Made by a program: the position numbers and the translations under genes. The notes beneath the pieces were generated by a model that saw nothing but the letters and a program-made list of their open reading frames with translations, ran no database searches and was not told where the DNA came from. 64,000 nt of DNA from Bretschneidera sinensis (lineage: Eukaryota; Streptophyta; Magnoliopsida; Brassicales; Akaniaceae), in contig CM043700.1 of assembly GCA_023935145.1 (NCBI GenBank), positions 62,151,620-62,215,619 of the forward strand, read 5' to 3'. Positions 11,570-24,001 of the stretch are shown here, one piece after another (the stretch's first letter is position 1; every line of letters starts with the position of its first letter).

Positions 11570-11797
11570 GAGGAGAAAGATTTTTGAGACACAAAGATTA
11601 GTAGGGGAGGAGGTGGTGGAGGAGACGCGGTGGTCGACCTCAACACCGGTACAGTAGTAGAAGGTGGTGTCGAGGTCCTCCACCTCGATGTTGAGGGAGT
11701 GGAGGTGAGCCACCATCGTATCCTTCAAAGCGGCTCCATAGGCGTCCGCTCTCGTGATTATCTCGAGGGGCCTATTGGTGCTGGTAGATTTTGCCAT
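11570..11797 (-). pseudogene. 5' fragment of a RpiB/LacA-family (DRT102-like) gene
   Basis: The ATG at 11797 opens a protein reading LEIITRADAYGAALKDTMV, then LHSLNIEVEDLDTTFYY, then a Ser/Thr-rich stretch. This matches my recollection of the N-terminus of plant DRT102-like proteins, which carry a ribose-5-phosphate isomerase B (RpiB/LacA) fold. The conserved AD-x-x-G motif is kept. After codon 67 or so the similarity ends and the frame runs into unrelated sequence (stop near 11531). The Cys-containing active-site region and the rest of the fold are missing, so this is a truncated gene fragment lying about 100 bp beyond the 3' LTR of element A. Whether it is the broken end of a resident gene or a transposed piece cannot be decided here. 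Confidence 0.65.
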
Positions 11798-12780
11798 GCT
11801 AGTGGTGGTAGTGGAGAGGTTTGCTTCGGAAGTTGAGTAGCTGTGGTAAGATTTAGATCAATTTTATTAGATTTTATTGTTAACAAGTTTATGTTTTCTT
11901 CTTAATTCTTATAGTTTTGTAAAAGAAGAATTCTTAGCTAAACAATTTTTTTAACATATTTATTTTCTTTTCAAATTTTTTGATTTTGTAAATTATTTTA
12001 TTAAAATTTTAATTTTTTGAGATTTATTTATATGAGAGCCAATAAGTAAAAGACATAGTTGAATTTAAAAAAAATTTCTAGTTGGATTGCGAATTAGGCT
12101 CCACATCAGCTTTTAATAAGTCAGAAAACATTTTCGTTTTGTACTAAACGGAATAGTTGGTAGGTATAATTTTTACATGATTTTTATTACTTGTTTACTT
12201 ATTAAAATATTAGTTTTATTTGATTTTTATTTATTTTATTTTATTTGCTTGTGTTTGAAGGAATGAGAAGGTTTATTGAAAAAGAAGACTGATATGCCTA
12301 GAAGATTAAAAACACCTAACGACTATACGAATCTGGATGTGCACTTATTGTGTGCAGGACCAGAACCGACTCAGAAATCCAATTCAAGAAGGTGCACAAG
12401 CTCAAGATATTGCGCACATAACCCACGAGTGATCCAACATCTGGTCCAGACCTGCGCCATTCAAATTCTACTCAATCACAACAGATTGTGTGCGCGCACA
12501 ACATCAATTGCTTGTGCTGTACTTTTTTCTATTTTGTGTTATATTTTCTTTTAGTTATTTTTCTATTTCATGTTTTCCTAGTAGTAGAAGTATTTCCCAT
12601 TTTAATATCTTTCTTTTTCCTAGGTTGCACTTTTTTCCTATTTTGTGTTATATTTCTTTTTAGTTACTTTCCTATTTCATGTTTTCCTAGTTGTAGAAGT
12701 ATTTCTCATTTCACTGTCTTTCATTTTTCCAGAAGGAGTAGTATTATTGTACTTTCCTTTTCTTTTTGTAGGAGTTTGCC

Positions 12781-12788
12781 TATATAAG
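12781..12788 (+). promoter_or_regulatory. TATA box of the 5' LTR of element D
   Basis: TATATAAG lies in the 5' LTR about 1.08 kb before gag. It is followed by a purine-rich leader (about 12835-12870). Transcription would start near 12815, leaving an R-U5 segment of roughly 0.9 kb. Confidence 0.5.
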
Positions 12789-13717
12789 GCTGACTACCCT
12801 TACCTTGTAAGCACTTGAGATTTTTTCTAGAGAGTAATAATAAAGAGAGAAGAGAAGGAAGGCGGCTGCCAAGTCTCAATGAAGATAGATCTTCAACAAT
12901 CTTGAATGCTTCATCAACTTATTTCAAGCAAAAGAGTTTTATTTTCTTTTCTTTAGTTTTCTTTTGATGCATTCCAATAAGAATATGGTTGATTTCAGAT
13001 TTGTTATGAAATAATTTTATTTTTATAGGGCTTTGATGTAGCCTAGCTTTGAACACACAATTTAAATTCCAAGTTATTTTATTTCAAAGTTATTTTTTAT
13101 GTTGAGTATTTATCCTTGATCTTATTGCTTACAATTTTCTAGCCAATTATTGTTTAATTTATTGAATCATAATGAAACCAAAAGATAATTTGTGATTAGA
13201 AGTTTTTATGATTAAATACCATTAATTGAAAGAAAGATAAAGATACTTTATTGCAATTAGTGTGATTTTAGATTAAGAAAAATTCAAAGAACTTAATGAA
13301 TCTTCAAATAATTTAATTTGTATAGAGATGTGATGATATTTCTAATGTTATTCGAGAGAAAGCACTGAATAATTAATGGATTTATTTTTCATCAACTTTA
13401 AAAATTAGAATTTTATAACAAGGAATAATAAATTGTGTGGGATTAGCTAGATGAAATCAAAAGTTCTAGATTTATTTTCATTATCTCTACAACCTTAAGT
13501 TTTATTCTCTTTTATTTTAATTTATCTTTGTCAAGCACTTTAGTTTAATTTAAGTGGTAAAATCTTTAAAATTTTGGTTTTATTTTCAAATTGTAAATAA
13601 TTTGGTAAATTTCAAAACTCAATAGCTTAATTAGTCCATGTGGGTTCGATACTTTTTTTCTTTAAAACTTTACTACTTGTTGCGATTTTGTTCACTTGCA
13701 AATATTTTCTGACCAAA

Positions 13718-13739
13718 TTTTTGGTGTTATTGTCGGGGA
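13718..13739 (+). other. Primer-binding site of element D (degenerate)
   Basis: TTTTTGGTGTTATTGTCGGG starts three bases after the LTR end CCA (13715). It resembles the TGGCGCCGTTGCCGGGGA type of site used by Athila elements, with several substitutions. Confidence 0.65.
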
Positions 13740-13860
13740 CTAATTATTTTTAACTGATATTGATACTAGCTAGATTGTTACTAATTTGGATTTTTTTTAT
13801 TGGTGATTAGATCTCAATTTTTCTTTTCTTTTATTTTTATTTTTCAGGATTTAGAAGTGT

Positions 13861-16347
13861 ATGCCCCGATCTAAACCATTAGAGTCTATACTTTTAGATT
13901 CCAAGATTGAGAGAAGTTTGCGTCAAATCAAGAAAAAGAAGAAGCAAGAAGTCACCACACATGTCATCACTATGGCGGATTAGTGGAATGGAGAGGCGAA
14001 TAGGGCTTTGAGGGACTTTGCTACGCCATCGGTTAATGGAGCTACATCTAGCATAAGGAGGCAGACTATACAAGCTAATAATTTTGAGATTAAGCTAGTG
14101 ATAATTCAAATGATACAAAAAACTGCTCAGTTTGAGGGGATATCGTAGGAGGATCCTAATGTTCATAAGGTAAATTTTTCTATAGATTCACCTTTAAGCA
14201 CAATGGAGTGACCGATGATGCTATTCGTTTGAGACTTTTCCCTTTTTCACTCAAAGAAAAAGTGAAAGCCTGGCTAAATTCTCTACCACCTGCTGTAATT
14301 ACTACCTGGCAGGAGTTAGCACAAAAAATTTTGGCAAGGATTTCCCTCCGGCCATGATAGCAAAACTAAGGAATGATATTACCACATTCACTTAATTTGA
14401 AAATGAATCTTTGTATGAAGCATGGGAGGGATACAAAGATTTATTGCGAAAGTGTTCTTATCATAACCTTCCGGCATGGCTTCAAGTCCAAACATTCTAC
14501 AATGGTTTAGGAGCTACAAACATGTCCAAAGTTGATACAGCAGCTGGAGGGGCTTTAATGAGTAAAATTCATGAAGCAGCTTATGAACTTTTGGAGGAAT
14601 TGGCATCCAACAACTATCAATGGCCTTCGGAGAGGGCAATGCTAAGAAAGGCGGCGGAAGTTTTTGAACTTGATTCTATTACCACATTGGCGGCACAAAT
14701 TACAACTTTATCTAAACAACTAGGTAAGATGAATGTTAATGCTATTCAAACTAATGTTGTGTGTGATTATTGTGCAGGAAATCACTCGATTCTGAACAAG
14801 CTAATTATGTGTCCAATTTCTAACGTCAAAACAATCCTTATTCAAACATGTTCAATCCCGGATGGAGAAATCACCCCAATTTTTCATGGAGCAACAATCA
14901 AGTGGCAGCTAGACCACCTCAAAATTTTCCATAGCAAGAAAAGAAGCCAACACTCAAGGAGATGTTCACGCAATACATGCAAAAGACAGATTTGGTGATC
15001 TAAAATAATTCTGCTTCGATTCGTAACCTTGAGTCTCGAGTTGGTCAGCTTTCACACATTCATACCGAGAGGACAGTAGGAACTTTGTCGAGCAATACTG
15101 TTACCAATCCTAAGGAACATGTCAAAGTAATAGCATTGAGAAGTGGGAGGGTAATTGAGCAGCCACAAGGAGCAAGTACCAAGCAAGATAAAGCTAGAAA
15201 TCATATGGAGTCTGAGTCAAAGATGGAGGAATTGGAGCAGTAAGTGGCCAACCAGCAAGCTAAAAATTCTAAAGAGAATAAAGAAGCTTCAAAACCCACG
15301 AATTCCAGAGAGTTTACATATGAAATTAATTCTTCTTCAATTTATGATCCACCGATTCCTTTTCTTTAAAGACTTAAAAGAAATAATAAGTTAGATAATC
15401 AATTCTCTAAATTTCTTAGTAGTTTTAAACAACTACATATTAATATTCCTCTTATTTAAGCTTTAGAGCAAATGCCTAAATATGCTAAGTTTTTTAAGGA
15501 TATTTTATCAAACAAGCAGAAGTTGGAATAGCATGAGACGGTAATGTTAACCGAAGAGAGTAGTGCAATTTTACAAAATAAGTTGCCTCGTAAATTGAAA
15601 GATTCAGGTAGTTTTACGATTCCTTGCACTATTGGAAATTCTTATTTTGATAAAGCTTTATGTGATTTAGGAGTAATTATTAATCTTGTACTTTTTTCGA
15701 ATTTTAGGAAGTTAGGTATTAGAGAAGCAAAACTTACTACGGTCTCTTTACAATTGGCAGACAGGTCTATCAAGCACCCGTAAGGACTCATTGAAGACGT
15801 TTTGGTGAAGGTAGACAAGTTTATTTTTCCAGCGGATTTTATTGTGCTAGATATGGAGGAGGATGAGGAAATACCATTAATTTTGGGGCGACCTTTTTTT
15901 GCTACGGGGAGAACTTTAATTGATGTCCAACAAGGGAAACTTATTTTGAGGGTTGATAATGAGCAGGTTATTTTTCATGTATTTAAAGCTATAGATTTTC
16001 CTTCCGAAGTACACTCTTATTTTCAAATTGGTGACATAGACTTAGTGGTGGCCGAGACCTATAGGGCTGTATTTTCAAAGCTACCACTTGAGGTGTGTCT
16101 TATTCATTCTACAACTCTTGAATTCGAGAATGAAGAGGTTAGGGAGTGTGTGAGGTATTTGGAAGCTACACTATCCTTTCGTCCTTCCATAAATCCAAAA
16201 TTGGAAGAGCTAGGTTCGTCTATGCTGACATCTTCAAGTAAGAAACCATCCAAACTTGAGCTCAAACTGCTTCTGTCAAATTTGAGGAATGCTTTCTTAG
16301 GCCAAGACTATAATACCTGTGTTCTTAAAGTAAGGGTAACGAAGTAA
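13861..16347 (+). pseudogene. Athila gag-protease polyprotein, broken
   Basis: Start ATG 13861 (MPRSKPLES), with a basic K-rich segment at about 13920-13960. The gag core is best read at 14411-14800 (YEAWEGYKDLLRKCSYHNLP, then LQVQTFYNGLG), the standard Athila gag sequence, with a Cys/His remnant CDYCAGNH near 14762. The protease lies at 15544-15960: FDKALCDLGVIINL carries the D-x-G active-site motif, and [19 protein letters not shown] follows. The reading frame is interrupted by several stops (for example 13981, 14994, 15241, 15781) and shifts. The sequence ends before RT. Confidence 0.82.
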
Positions 16348-16481
16348 TTAGATAAATATGACATAGAATTAAAATAATATATATGAAATATTTATTATTG
16401 AATAAAATAATTCTTTAGAAAAAAACCACAGGACACCTGGTAGTTTAGTGTCAAAAGAGAAAACAAATTTAGTGTAAACAA

Positions 16482-16663
16482 AGCACTTTAGTTTAATTTA
16501 GGTGGTAAAGTCCTTAAAATTTTGGTTTTATTTCCAAATAGTAAATAATTTGGTAAATTTCAGTACTCAATAACATAATTAGTCCTTGTGGGTTCGATAC
16601 CTTTTTTCTTTAAAACTTTACTACTTGTTGTGATTTTCTTCACTTGCAAATATTTTCACACCA
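16482..16663 (+). repeat. 3' LTR stub of element D
   Basis: From AAGCACTTTAGTTTAATTTA to CACACCA this matches the last 182 bp of the 5' LTR (13534-13715) with scattered substitutions. Its presence next to truncated protease shows that a deletion removed the pol region and the U3 part of the LTR together. Confidence 0.8.
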
Positions 16664-17106
16664 ATAGTTCATAGGAATGACTTGTTTGTTAATTTTTACG
16701 AATATTAATTGACGTCTTGCACATTTTTTAATTTCAATGCTTTAAATTCTAAAACGTCCACACATAAATAGCAAAAATATTTATTTAACCATAATAATAA
16801 TATCCTCTCTCTCTCTCCTCGCTTATACTTTTTGGGGTTATTTTCATAGCAATTATCTGTTTTTGCTTCCATAAATAGCAATAAAAACGAACTCAAATTT
16901 TTTCCATTAGATGAAAAAGAAATCAAAATGAGGTGATGATTTGTTTTTTTCTCTCTACAGAGGTGGCCGTTGGAGCTCGATGGCAAGCTATTGTTGCCTA
17001 TGTGAATATTGGATGTTATTTCCTCTTTGGGGTTCATTTTGGTTTCCAGCTGGATTTTAGAGTCAAAGTAATTAATTCTCTCTCCTCTTCCGTTTCTACC
17101 TATTTC

Positions 17107-17830
17107 TATTGGGAAAATTATCTACCGTAAAAAATTAATCAAGTTACACAATTCAACCAAAGATCACAGATTAAATACAATAATCTCCAAGCCCAGTGCG
17201 AAAATAAAACGGCAAGCACCAAATGAAGCAATAAACCAAGAACACAAGAATTTACGTTGAAAACCATCCAGTGTAGAGGAAAAAAACCACGGGGCAAAAA
17301 TAACTCCACTATGTAAATAACAATTACAAAGTTTATATCTCAAGTTTATATCTAAACTTGAGACCCACAACAATTTGGTAATATTACAAAATTACCTCTC
17401 TAGGGAAAAATCACTGTTGTACTACCAACAACTGAAATATGAGAAGTCTCTGGCTTCACCAAAATCAAACACCGTGATAGAAACTGCAAACCCCGAGTAG
17501 ATTGATTCTCTGTGAACAAATACCTTGAATAATACTCTAGAGAAAATCTCAAACTGTTGTACATTTTCTCCCTTTTACTGACCCGGTAAATAGGAAGAAA
17601 ACTCCCTCTCTGTACCTCACGATAGAGCTCTATTTTTCTTTGTTCTCTAATTCACCATAGAAGAAAAAAAAAAGAAATCAAGCCTTTTTATATAGCCATT
17701 TATTAGAAGATATTTTCTTCTAATGGGAATAGGATTTTGAGTCCTATAAAGACTACACCAGCCAACACCTTTAGCTTTATTTTATTTCTTATTTTAACTT
17801 GCTTATGGCCTGGACCCCACAAGCCCAACA
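17107..17830 (-). repeat. 3' LTR of element E
   Basis: The partner LTR is 21871-22593. The plus-strand end CCCAACA corresponds to the LTR start TGTTGGG on the coding strand. The TATA box CTATATAAAAAGG reads on the minus strand at about 17695-17682. Confidence 0.93.
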
Positions 17831-17889
17831 ATCTCCCCCTCCAGCCCATGAGGGAGAGAACTACCGTGCAACTCACTTGGAGTACATCC

Positions 17890-20800
17890 CGGCCATCACC
17901 GAGCAAAACTCAAGCTTTTCTCTAGCAACAAATTTTGTCATCATGTCAATGACATTTTTATCTATATGGATCTTTTCCAACTTCATCAACTATTTTTCAA
18001 TCACCTCACGAATCCATCGGTATCTCACCTCAATGTGTTTCGTACATGAATGATACATGGAATTTTTGCTTAGATCCATGGCACTCTGACTGTCATAAAA
18101 AAACAACATACTTTTGTTGCTTCAAACCCAATTCTTGAAGAAACCTCATCATCTAAAGCATCTATTTCCCTGCTTCGTTCGCTGCAATGTACTGAGCCTC
18201 ATTAATTGATACAACAACATACTTTTGTAGTCTTGACTACCATGAGACATCTCCCCCTGCGAAAGTGAACAAAAACCTCGATGTATACTTTTTAGCATCA
18301 AGATCACCTACTATATCTGAATATGTATAACCCTCAAGAACTGGTTCTGAACTCCCAAAACTCAAACACAACTTGGATGTACCTCTGAGATATCTCAAGA
18401 TCCACTTCACCGCTTCCTAGTGACTTTTACCCGGATTAGATAAAAACTTGTTAACCATACCAACAGCATGAGCAATGTCTAGTCGCGTGCAAACCATAGC
18501 ATACATCAAGCTACCAACTGTAGAGGAGTAAGGAATTGCTGACATCTCTTCCTTTTCTTTTCTTTTTTGTTGATGGACATGATTTCTTGTTCAGCTTAAA
18601 GTGGTTGGCAAATGAGGTACTAACTGATTTTGAATGCTTCATGTTAAATCTTTCAAGCACTTGCTCAACATACCATTCCTGTGATAACCACAACTTTATG
18701 GTTTTTCTATCACGAAAAATCTGTATTCCCACAATCTGTCTTGCTGGTCCCAAGTTCTTCATGTCAAATGACTTTAAAAATTCATCTTTCAACTTACCAA
18801 TCATCTTAGCATCTTGTCCAACAATCAACATATCATCAACATACAGCAGAAGAATAATAAAGTTACCGTAAGAGAATTTCTTGACATATACACACGGATC
18901 TGTAATTGTCCTCTGGTAACTATGATCCACCATGAATGAATCAAACTTATTGTATCACTGTCTTAGAGCATGTTTTAATCTATACAAACTCTTCTTTAGC
19001 CTGCAAATCATGTTATCTTTCCCTTTTACTTCAAAACCTTCTAGTTGAACCATATAAATCTCCTCATGCAAATCATCATGAAGAAATGCCTTCTCTATAT
19101 TTAACTGCTCAAGCTCAAGATTCAAACTAGCCACTAAACCACCTACAACTCAGATAAAACTAATCTTTACCACTAGAGAGAAAATTTCATCGAAATCTAT
19201 TCATTGACTGAAACCTTTCACCACCAGTCGAGCCTTGTACTTCACTAGCTTTTCACCATCTTTCTTTATCTTGAACACCCACTTGTTCCTTAATGTTTTT
19301 CTGCCTTAGGGAAGATCAACCAATTCATAAGTATTGTTCTTTTCCAAAGAATCTATATCTTCCCTCATTGATTTCTTCCAATAATATTTTTCTGCATATG
19401 ACTGCACTTCTTGGAAGCTCTCTGGCTCCCCCCATCAGCAAGCATGACTTACTCAGAACTAAGGTACCTAGTAGACGGTTGATGCTCTCTAGTAGACCTT
19501 CTCAACTGAGGCCCTACAGTCTTCGATGCAAGGAGTTGTTCCCCCTGCTACATGCTCTATATCATGCATAACATCATCATCAATTGTCAATGGCTCCTCA
19601 TTACCCATATGTTTCTTCTTCATGTATCTCTCCTTTATTTGTGGCACCATTTGAAGGAGTAAGATCTGGTACAAAGTCTTCAACTCTTCCTGTACTATGT
19701 TGTGTCTTCTTATTTTTCTCAATATAAGTTAAAGTTTCAATTTCATGGAGCACAACATATCTACTTCTGATAATCTCCTTATTTTCTGGATCCCATAACT
19801 TGTAACCAAACTCAGCATCCCCATAACCAACAAACACACAAGTAATTGCTTTGTCATCAAGTTTTGACATATTCTCCTTGAGAATGTGTGCAAAATCTTT
19901 GTAAGCAAACACCTTCAATTGAGAATAAGAAATATCTTTTTCTGTCCAAACTCTTTCTAGAATGTCAAAACCCAAAGGAACGGATGGAGATCTATTAATC
20001 AAGTAGCAAGTTGTACGAACTACTTCACCCCAAAATAGCTTAGACATCTTAGCCGTTCTAAGCATGCAACTAACTCTTTCTACAATGGTATGGTTTATAC
20101 TCTCAGCCACACCATTATATTGTGGGGTACTAGGAACTATCATCTCATGCCTGATGCCAAACTGTGAACAATAACTCATTGGAGGTATACTTTCCACCAT
20201 TGTCAATATGGAGACATTTCAACTGATCCACTGTCTCTCTCTTTCCACCATAGCATGAAACTTCTGAAAATACTGAAATACCTATCTTTTTTTCTTCAAC
20301 AAATAAACCCATACCTTTCGTGAAACATCATCAATAAAAGTAGCAAAATATTTATTGCCACCCAAAGAGTCTACTTCAATAGGACCACATACATTAGAAT
20401 ATACCAATTCTAATTTCTTATGTTTTAATTTAGATGGCTTACTAAAAGAAACTCTATGATACTTACCAAATAAACAATAATTACATGGGTTCAGAGATAT
20501 AACTTTGGAGGAAGGAATGAGTGATCTCCTAGCCAAAATCCACAACCTTTTCTCACTTATATGCGCTAGCCACTTATGCCACAAGTTTGGGGAAGCATCA
20601 TCTTCAACTGCATTCAGCTCATCACCACACACTTTCACACATGTCTTGTACAAGGTGCAACACATCTTTCCTCTGGCAACCACCAATGTTCTCTTGGTTA
20701 GTTTCCACCTTCCATTACCGAAATAGTGCTCATATCCTTATTCATCTAGAACATGAGTTGAAATCAGATTGAGACACAATTCTGGAACATGTTGCACATT

Positions 20801-21851
20801 CTTCAAAGTCATAATGCATCTTACATCTGTCTGTATGTGCACATCACTAATCCTCATAATCAAAGCTAAACTTGAGTTACCCATCTTCACTATACCAAAG
20901 TCTCTTACTCTGTACATTGTAAAGTAATCCTGATGTGGAATACAATGGTAAGAAGTTGCTGAGTCAACCACCTAGTCAGTACCATAATCTGCAACATGAT
21001 TACACTCCTCAAACTCACAAGCAAGTAACACAACTTTTTCGTCATCTGAAACAACTGCTGTTGTGTTCTTGTCATTGGTCTTCTTATGATTCTTCTCATC
21101 CTGTTATTCCTGTTTCCAGACCCAATAGTTTCTCTTCATATGACCCATTTTATTGCAGTGATAACATTTCACCTTATCTTTGGACTTTGACCTGTCTTTG
21201 GATTTACCATGACCTTTAAGACCTCTACTCTTACTTCTTTCCATTTTCTCTATGACAATAGCTTGACCACTATCTGTGCCCGAATCTTTTCTGCGAGTCT
21301 TCTCGTTGAACATACTATCTTTCACCATAGACAAACTGAGCACACCATTTGGAGCAAAGTTACTAAGTGACACTATCAAAGTCTCCCAACTATCAGGTAA
21401 AGAATCCAAAAGAAATAGTGCTTGTAACTCATCATATAACACTATTTTCATCATAGATAACTGGTTCACAAGATCTTAAAAATCATTCACGTGTTCGGCA
21501 ATAGAATGTTTATCTCTATACTTCAAATTCACAAGCTTTGTTATAAGTTGTCTTTCTTTCATAAAGCGTCTCTAATTTTTCCCAAAGAGATTTGGCATTA
21601 GTCTCTTTGGCCACACGATGGAACACAATGAGATCCACCTACTGTTTGATGGCACCAACTGTCATCATGTTCATTCTTTCCCACTCTTTATCGGTCTTGC
21701 CCTTCGGCTTGGCTTCATCACCCTCAACGAGATCATACAAATCTTTGAAATAGAGGTAATCTTCCATCTTTTGTTTCCATGCAGAATAATTAGAAGCTGT
21801 CAATAAAATCATAGTACTATATTTTTCATATATGTTGACCAACACAAACAA
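17890..21851 (-). pseudogene. Copia gag-pol polyprotein of element E
   Basis: On the minus strand: gag with NYSAWKQKMEDYL near 21800 and a zinc knuckle CYHCNKMGHMKRN at about 21165-21125. The protease region has WVDSAT-like sequence degraded to a stop then VDSATSYH (about 20970). Integrase has NLWHKWLAHISEKRL, CNYCLFGKYHR and FIDDVSRKVWVY (20590-20290), then a part read at 20206-19601 including VPSTPQYNGVAE. RT has KWVFKIKKDGE, LNIEKAFLH and an intact YVDD at about 18845. RNase H and the C-terminus follow to about 17890. At least ten stops or frame shifts interrupt it. The motif set is of Tork-like Copia type, an assignment I hold only moderately. Confidence 0.88.
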
Positions 21852-21870
21852 CCAAAGCTCTGATACTGCT

Positions 21871-22593
21871 TGTTGGAAAAATTACCCACCGTCAACAATT
21901 ATTCAAGTACCACATTTCAACCAAAGATCACAGATTAAATATAATAATCTCCAAGCCCAGTGTGGAAATAAAACAACAAGCACCAAATAAAGCAATAAAC
22001 CAAGAACACAAGAATTTACGAGGAAAACTCTCCAATGTAGAAAGAAAAGCCATGAGGCAAAAATAACCCTGCTATGTAAATAACAATTACAAAGTTTATG
22101 TCCTAAGTTTATGCCTAAACTTGATACCCACAACAATTTGGTAATATTACAAAATTATCTTTCTAGTGAAAAATCACTGTTGTACTACCAACGACTGAAA
22201 TCTGAGAAGTCTCTTGCTTCACCAAAATCAAACACCGTGATAGAAACTGCAAACCTCGAATAGATTGATTTTCTGTGACCAAACACCATGAATAATACCC
22301 TAGAGAAAATCTCAAATTGCTGTACCTTTTCTCTCTTTTACTCTTCTGGTAAATAGAAAGAAAACTCATTCTCTGTACCTTACGACAAAGCTCTATTTTT
22401 TTTTTCTCTCTATAACTCACCATATAAAAAAGAAAGAGATAAGGCCTTTTTTATATAGCCATTGATTAGAAGATATTTTCTTCTAATAGGAATAGGATTT
22501 TGAGTCCTATAAGGACTATACCAACCAACACCTTTAGCTTTCTTTTATTTCTTATTTTAACTTGCTTATGGGCGAGACCCCACAAGACCAACT
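21871..22593 (-). repeat. 5' LTR of element E with adjacent PBS
   Basis: It is the direct repeat of 17107-17830, beginning TGTTGGAAAAATTA on the plus strand. The primer site GCTCTGATACTGCT (plus-strand view, 21857-21870) touches its inner edge with no spacer. A TATA box is present on the minus strand near 22457-22448. Confidence 0.93.
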
Positions 22594-23346
22594 ATTTCCA
22601 CTCCCAATAAGAAATTCCATCATATTACCTATTGGTTTGATAAAAAAAAATAAGCTCAAAAAATTTCTTGAGTCAAGTTTCGGATTAGTGATTTTTTTCT
22701 TCTTTCTCACGGAATTTGGCGTGGTATGTTGACGGGAACTATCTTACAGACTCGTGTCCTCTTTGGGATGATCTATAAAACCAACTAGAACAAAGAGGTG
22801 AAGTTTAAAGTTCAATCTTGGAATAGTTAAATCCTTTGGAAAATTACGACTATGTTGAATAATTACTGATCTAAGATCTTATCTTGGCGAGATATTCAGG
22901 CTTCTATTGCTGAAGACAAAATAAGGAAATGGGGAAGAGTCAGATTCTATAGATAACGTGACGGGTAGAGAAGGATACGCAGACAAATTTATAATTTTGT
23001 AATAATAAAATAATTATATTTTAGTAGGGATTTTAGGACAATATTTGATTAGGATTTAATTTCTTAGGATAAGCTTAGAACATAGTATTTTATCATTATT
23101 GAATTTCTTTTGTTAAAATGTTGGAGCAGGACTAGAATTCATAAATATCTCTATTTAAGACATTTCTATATTAATTTTCAATAGCTTTGACGAATAAAAA
23201 TTATTGATATTGAGTATCAATTTCTTCTCAACCTCTAGGAAGCCTAACTTCTTTTTCAATCCCCAGAGTAATCTGGTTTCTATTTCTCTATTTCTACTCT
23301 CTTTTCCTGTTCTACATTAGTTTGGTATTAGAGCAAAAGGTCTTAC

Positions 23347-23371
23347 ATCTCAAAAAAAAAAAAAAAAAAAA
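23347..23371 (+). repeat. Poly(A) tract in element F
   Basis: An uninterrupted run of more than 20 A follows the primer-binding site region. It is a simple sequence with no other meaning that I can support. Confidence 0.8.
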
Positions 23372-23469
23372 AGATCGTGAACAGTGCAGTGAAAATTTTG
23401 TTTTATGCAGTTTTTGATTTCTAAGAAAAAAATCATAAAAAATGGTATCCACCTTATGAGTAATGGGTT

Positions 23470-24001
23470 TTGTTGAGCCAAACTGAATCCTTTGTGTGAC
23501 CACTCATGATGTATTATATCCGGTCACAATGATGTATTGCATAAGGTTTTTGATCCATATGGATTTGTTGAGAAAATTACTATCTCTCAAATTGATTATG
23601 ATTTTCAAGCCATTTTGCAAATTGCTATGCACCCAGAAGCTTTTTGGGTTAAAACAAAGTTGAACAGTTGTTGTGTTTACAACTATTATTGTCATATGAC
23701 AATTAGGTATTACTTGCCAAGAGAACCAACTCTGCCCAAAGAGGCTTTACTCGAGCTCCAACAAGTACTTGATAGGGTTTCTAAAAGAATAAAAAGCTTC
23801 ACCGCCAATTTTTCTCGCAACTATGGTTTCATTTCCAGTCCATCAAAGCAGTTTAATGATGTTCAATTCCAACCTAAGAACCAAAAAGATGAAGCTTCCA
23901 AGATCACTGACTTAAAGATGCCTCACGACACACCGGAAGTCTTTGTCGAGCAAGTTAAGACCACGAATTGCAAGCACGCCCAAGACAAGATGAGGAGTTG
24001 A
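23470..24001 (+). pseudogene. PTB-like RRM gene fragment inside element F
   Basis: From about 23475 the translation reads EPN-stop-ILCVTTHDVLYPVT. After a one-base frame change it continues NDVLHKVFDPYGFVEKITIS, then CCVYNYYCHM. This follows the second RRM of plant polypyrimidine-tract-binding proteins, where EPNRILLVTIHHMLYPIT, VFSPHGFVEKI and NIYDGCC-type segments occur in this order. The piece from 23537 stays open to 24001; its later part (KEALLELQQVLDR) shows no PTB similarity that I recognise. At least one stop and one frameshift are present. PTBs bind CU-rich RNA and control splicing. The fragment looks like a gene piece taken up by a retroelement, but no original introns or ends can be checked. 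Confidence 0.6.

Larger units (their letters stand above)
12060..16663 (+). mobile_element. Element D: Athila-like retrotransposon, gag-protease only
   Basis: It comprises a 5' LTR (start uncertain, about 12060, to 13715), a primer-binding site (13718-13739), gag and protease (13861-16347), and a 182-bp stub of the 3' LTR (16482-16663). The stub repeats the last part of the 5' LTR (13534-13715), including GTGGGTTCGATA. RT, RNase H, integrase and most of the 3' LTR are deleted. Domain content and the LTR end motif place it in the Athila lineage. Confidence 0.78.
17107..22593 (-). mobile_element. Element E: full-length Ty1/Copia retrotransposon
   Basis: Two direct LTRs (17107-17830 and 21871-22593) are flanked by a perfect 5-bp target duplication ATTTC at 17102-17106 and 22594-22598. 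The primer-binding site AGCAGTATCAGAGC (initiator Met tRNA type) is at 21870-21857 on the minus strand. The PPT GGCTGGAGGGGGAGA abuts the 3' LTR (minus strand, near 17845-17831). Gag, protease, integrase, RT and RNase H lie in Copia order between them. Its target is an intron of the MATE gene remnant. Confidence 0.96.
16961..22956 (+). pseudogene. 3' exons of a MATE/DTX efflux transporter gene, split by element E
   Basis: Three exons can be read. Exon a, 16961-17067, after acceptor CTCTCTACAG, encodes VAVGARWQAIVAYVNIGCYF...QLDFRVK. Exon b, 22711-22797, encodes GIWRGMLTGTILQTRVLFGM...KTN, then a stop, then NKE. Exon c, 22900-22956, after acceptor ATATTCAG, encodes ASIAEDKIRKWG and ends in TAA at 22954-22956. 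The residues match the last transmembrane segments and C-terminal tail of plant MATE antiporters. Phases agree between exons. Lesions: the acceptor of exon b reads CACGG instead of CAGG, and a W codon in exon b is TAG. The intron between a and b holds the whole Copia element E, and upstream exons are absent. A resident gene that has died is the simplest reading. Confidence 0.78.

Noticed and set aside
13640..13660. GTGGGTTCGATA as a tRNA T-arm
   Set aside because: No matching acceptor or anticodon stems; it is the conserved end motif of Athila LTRs and recurs at 16588.
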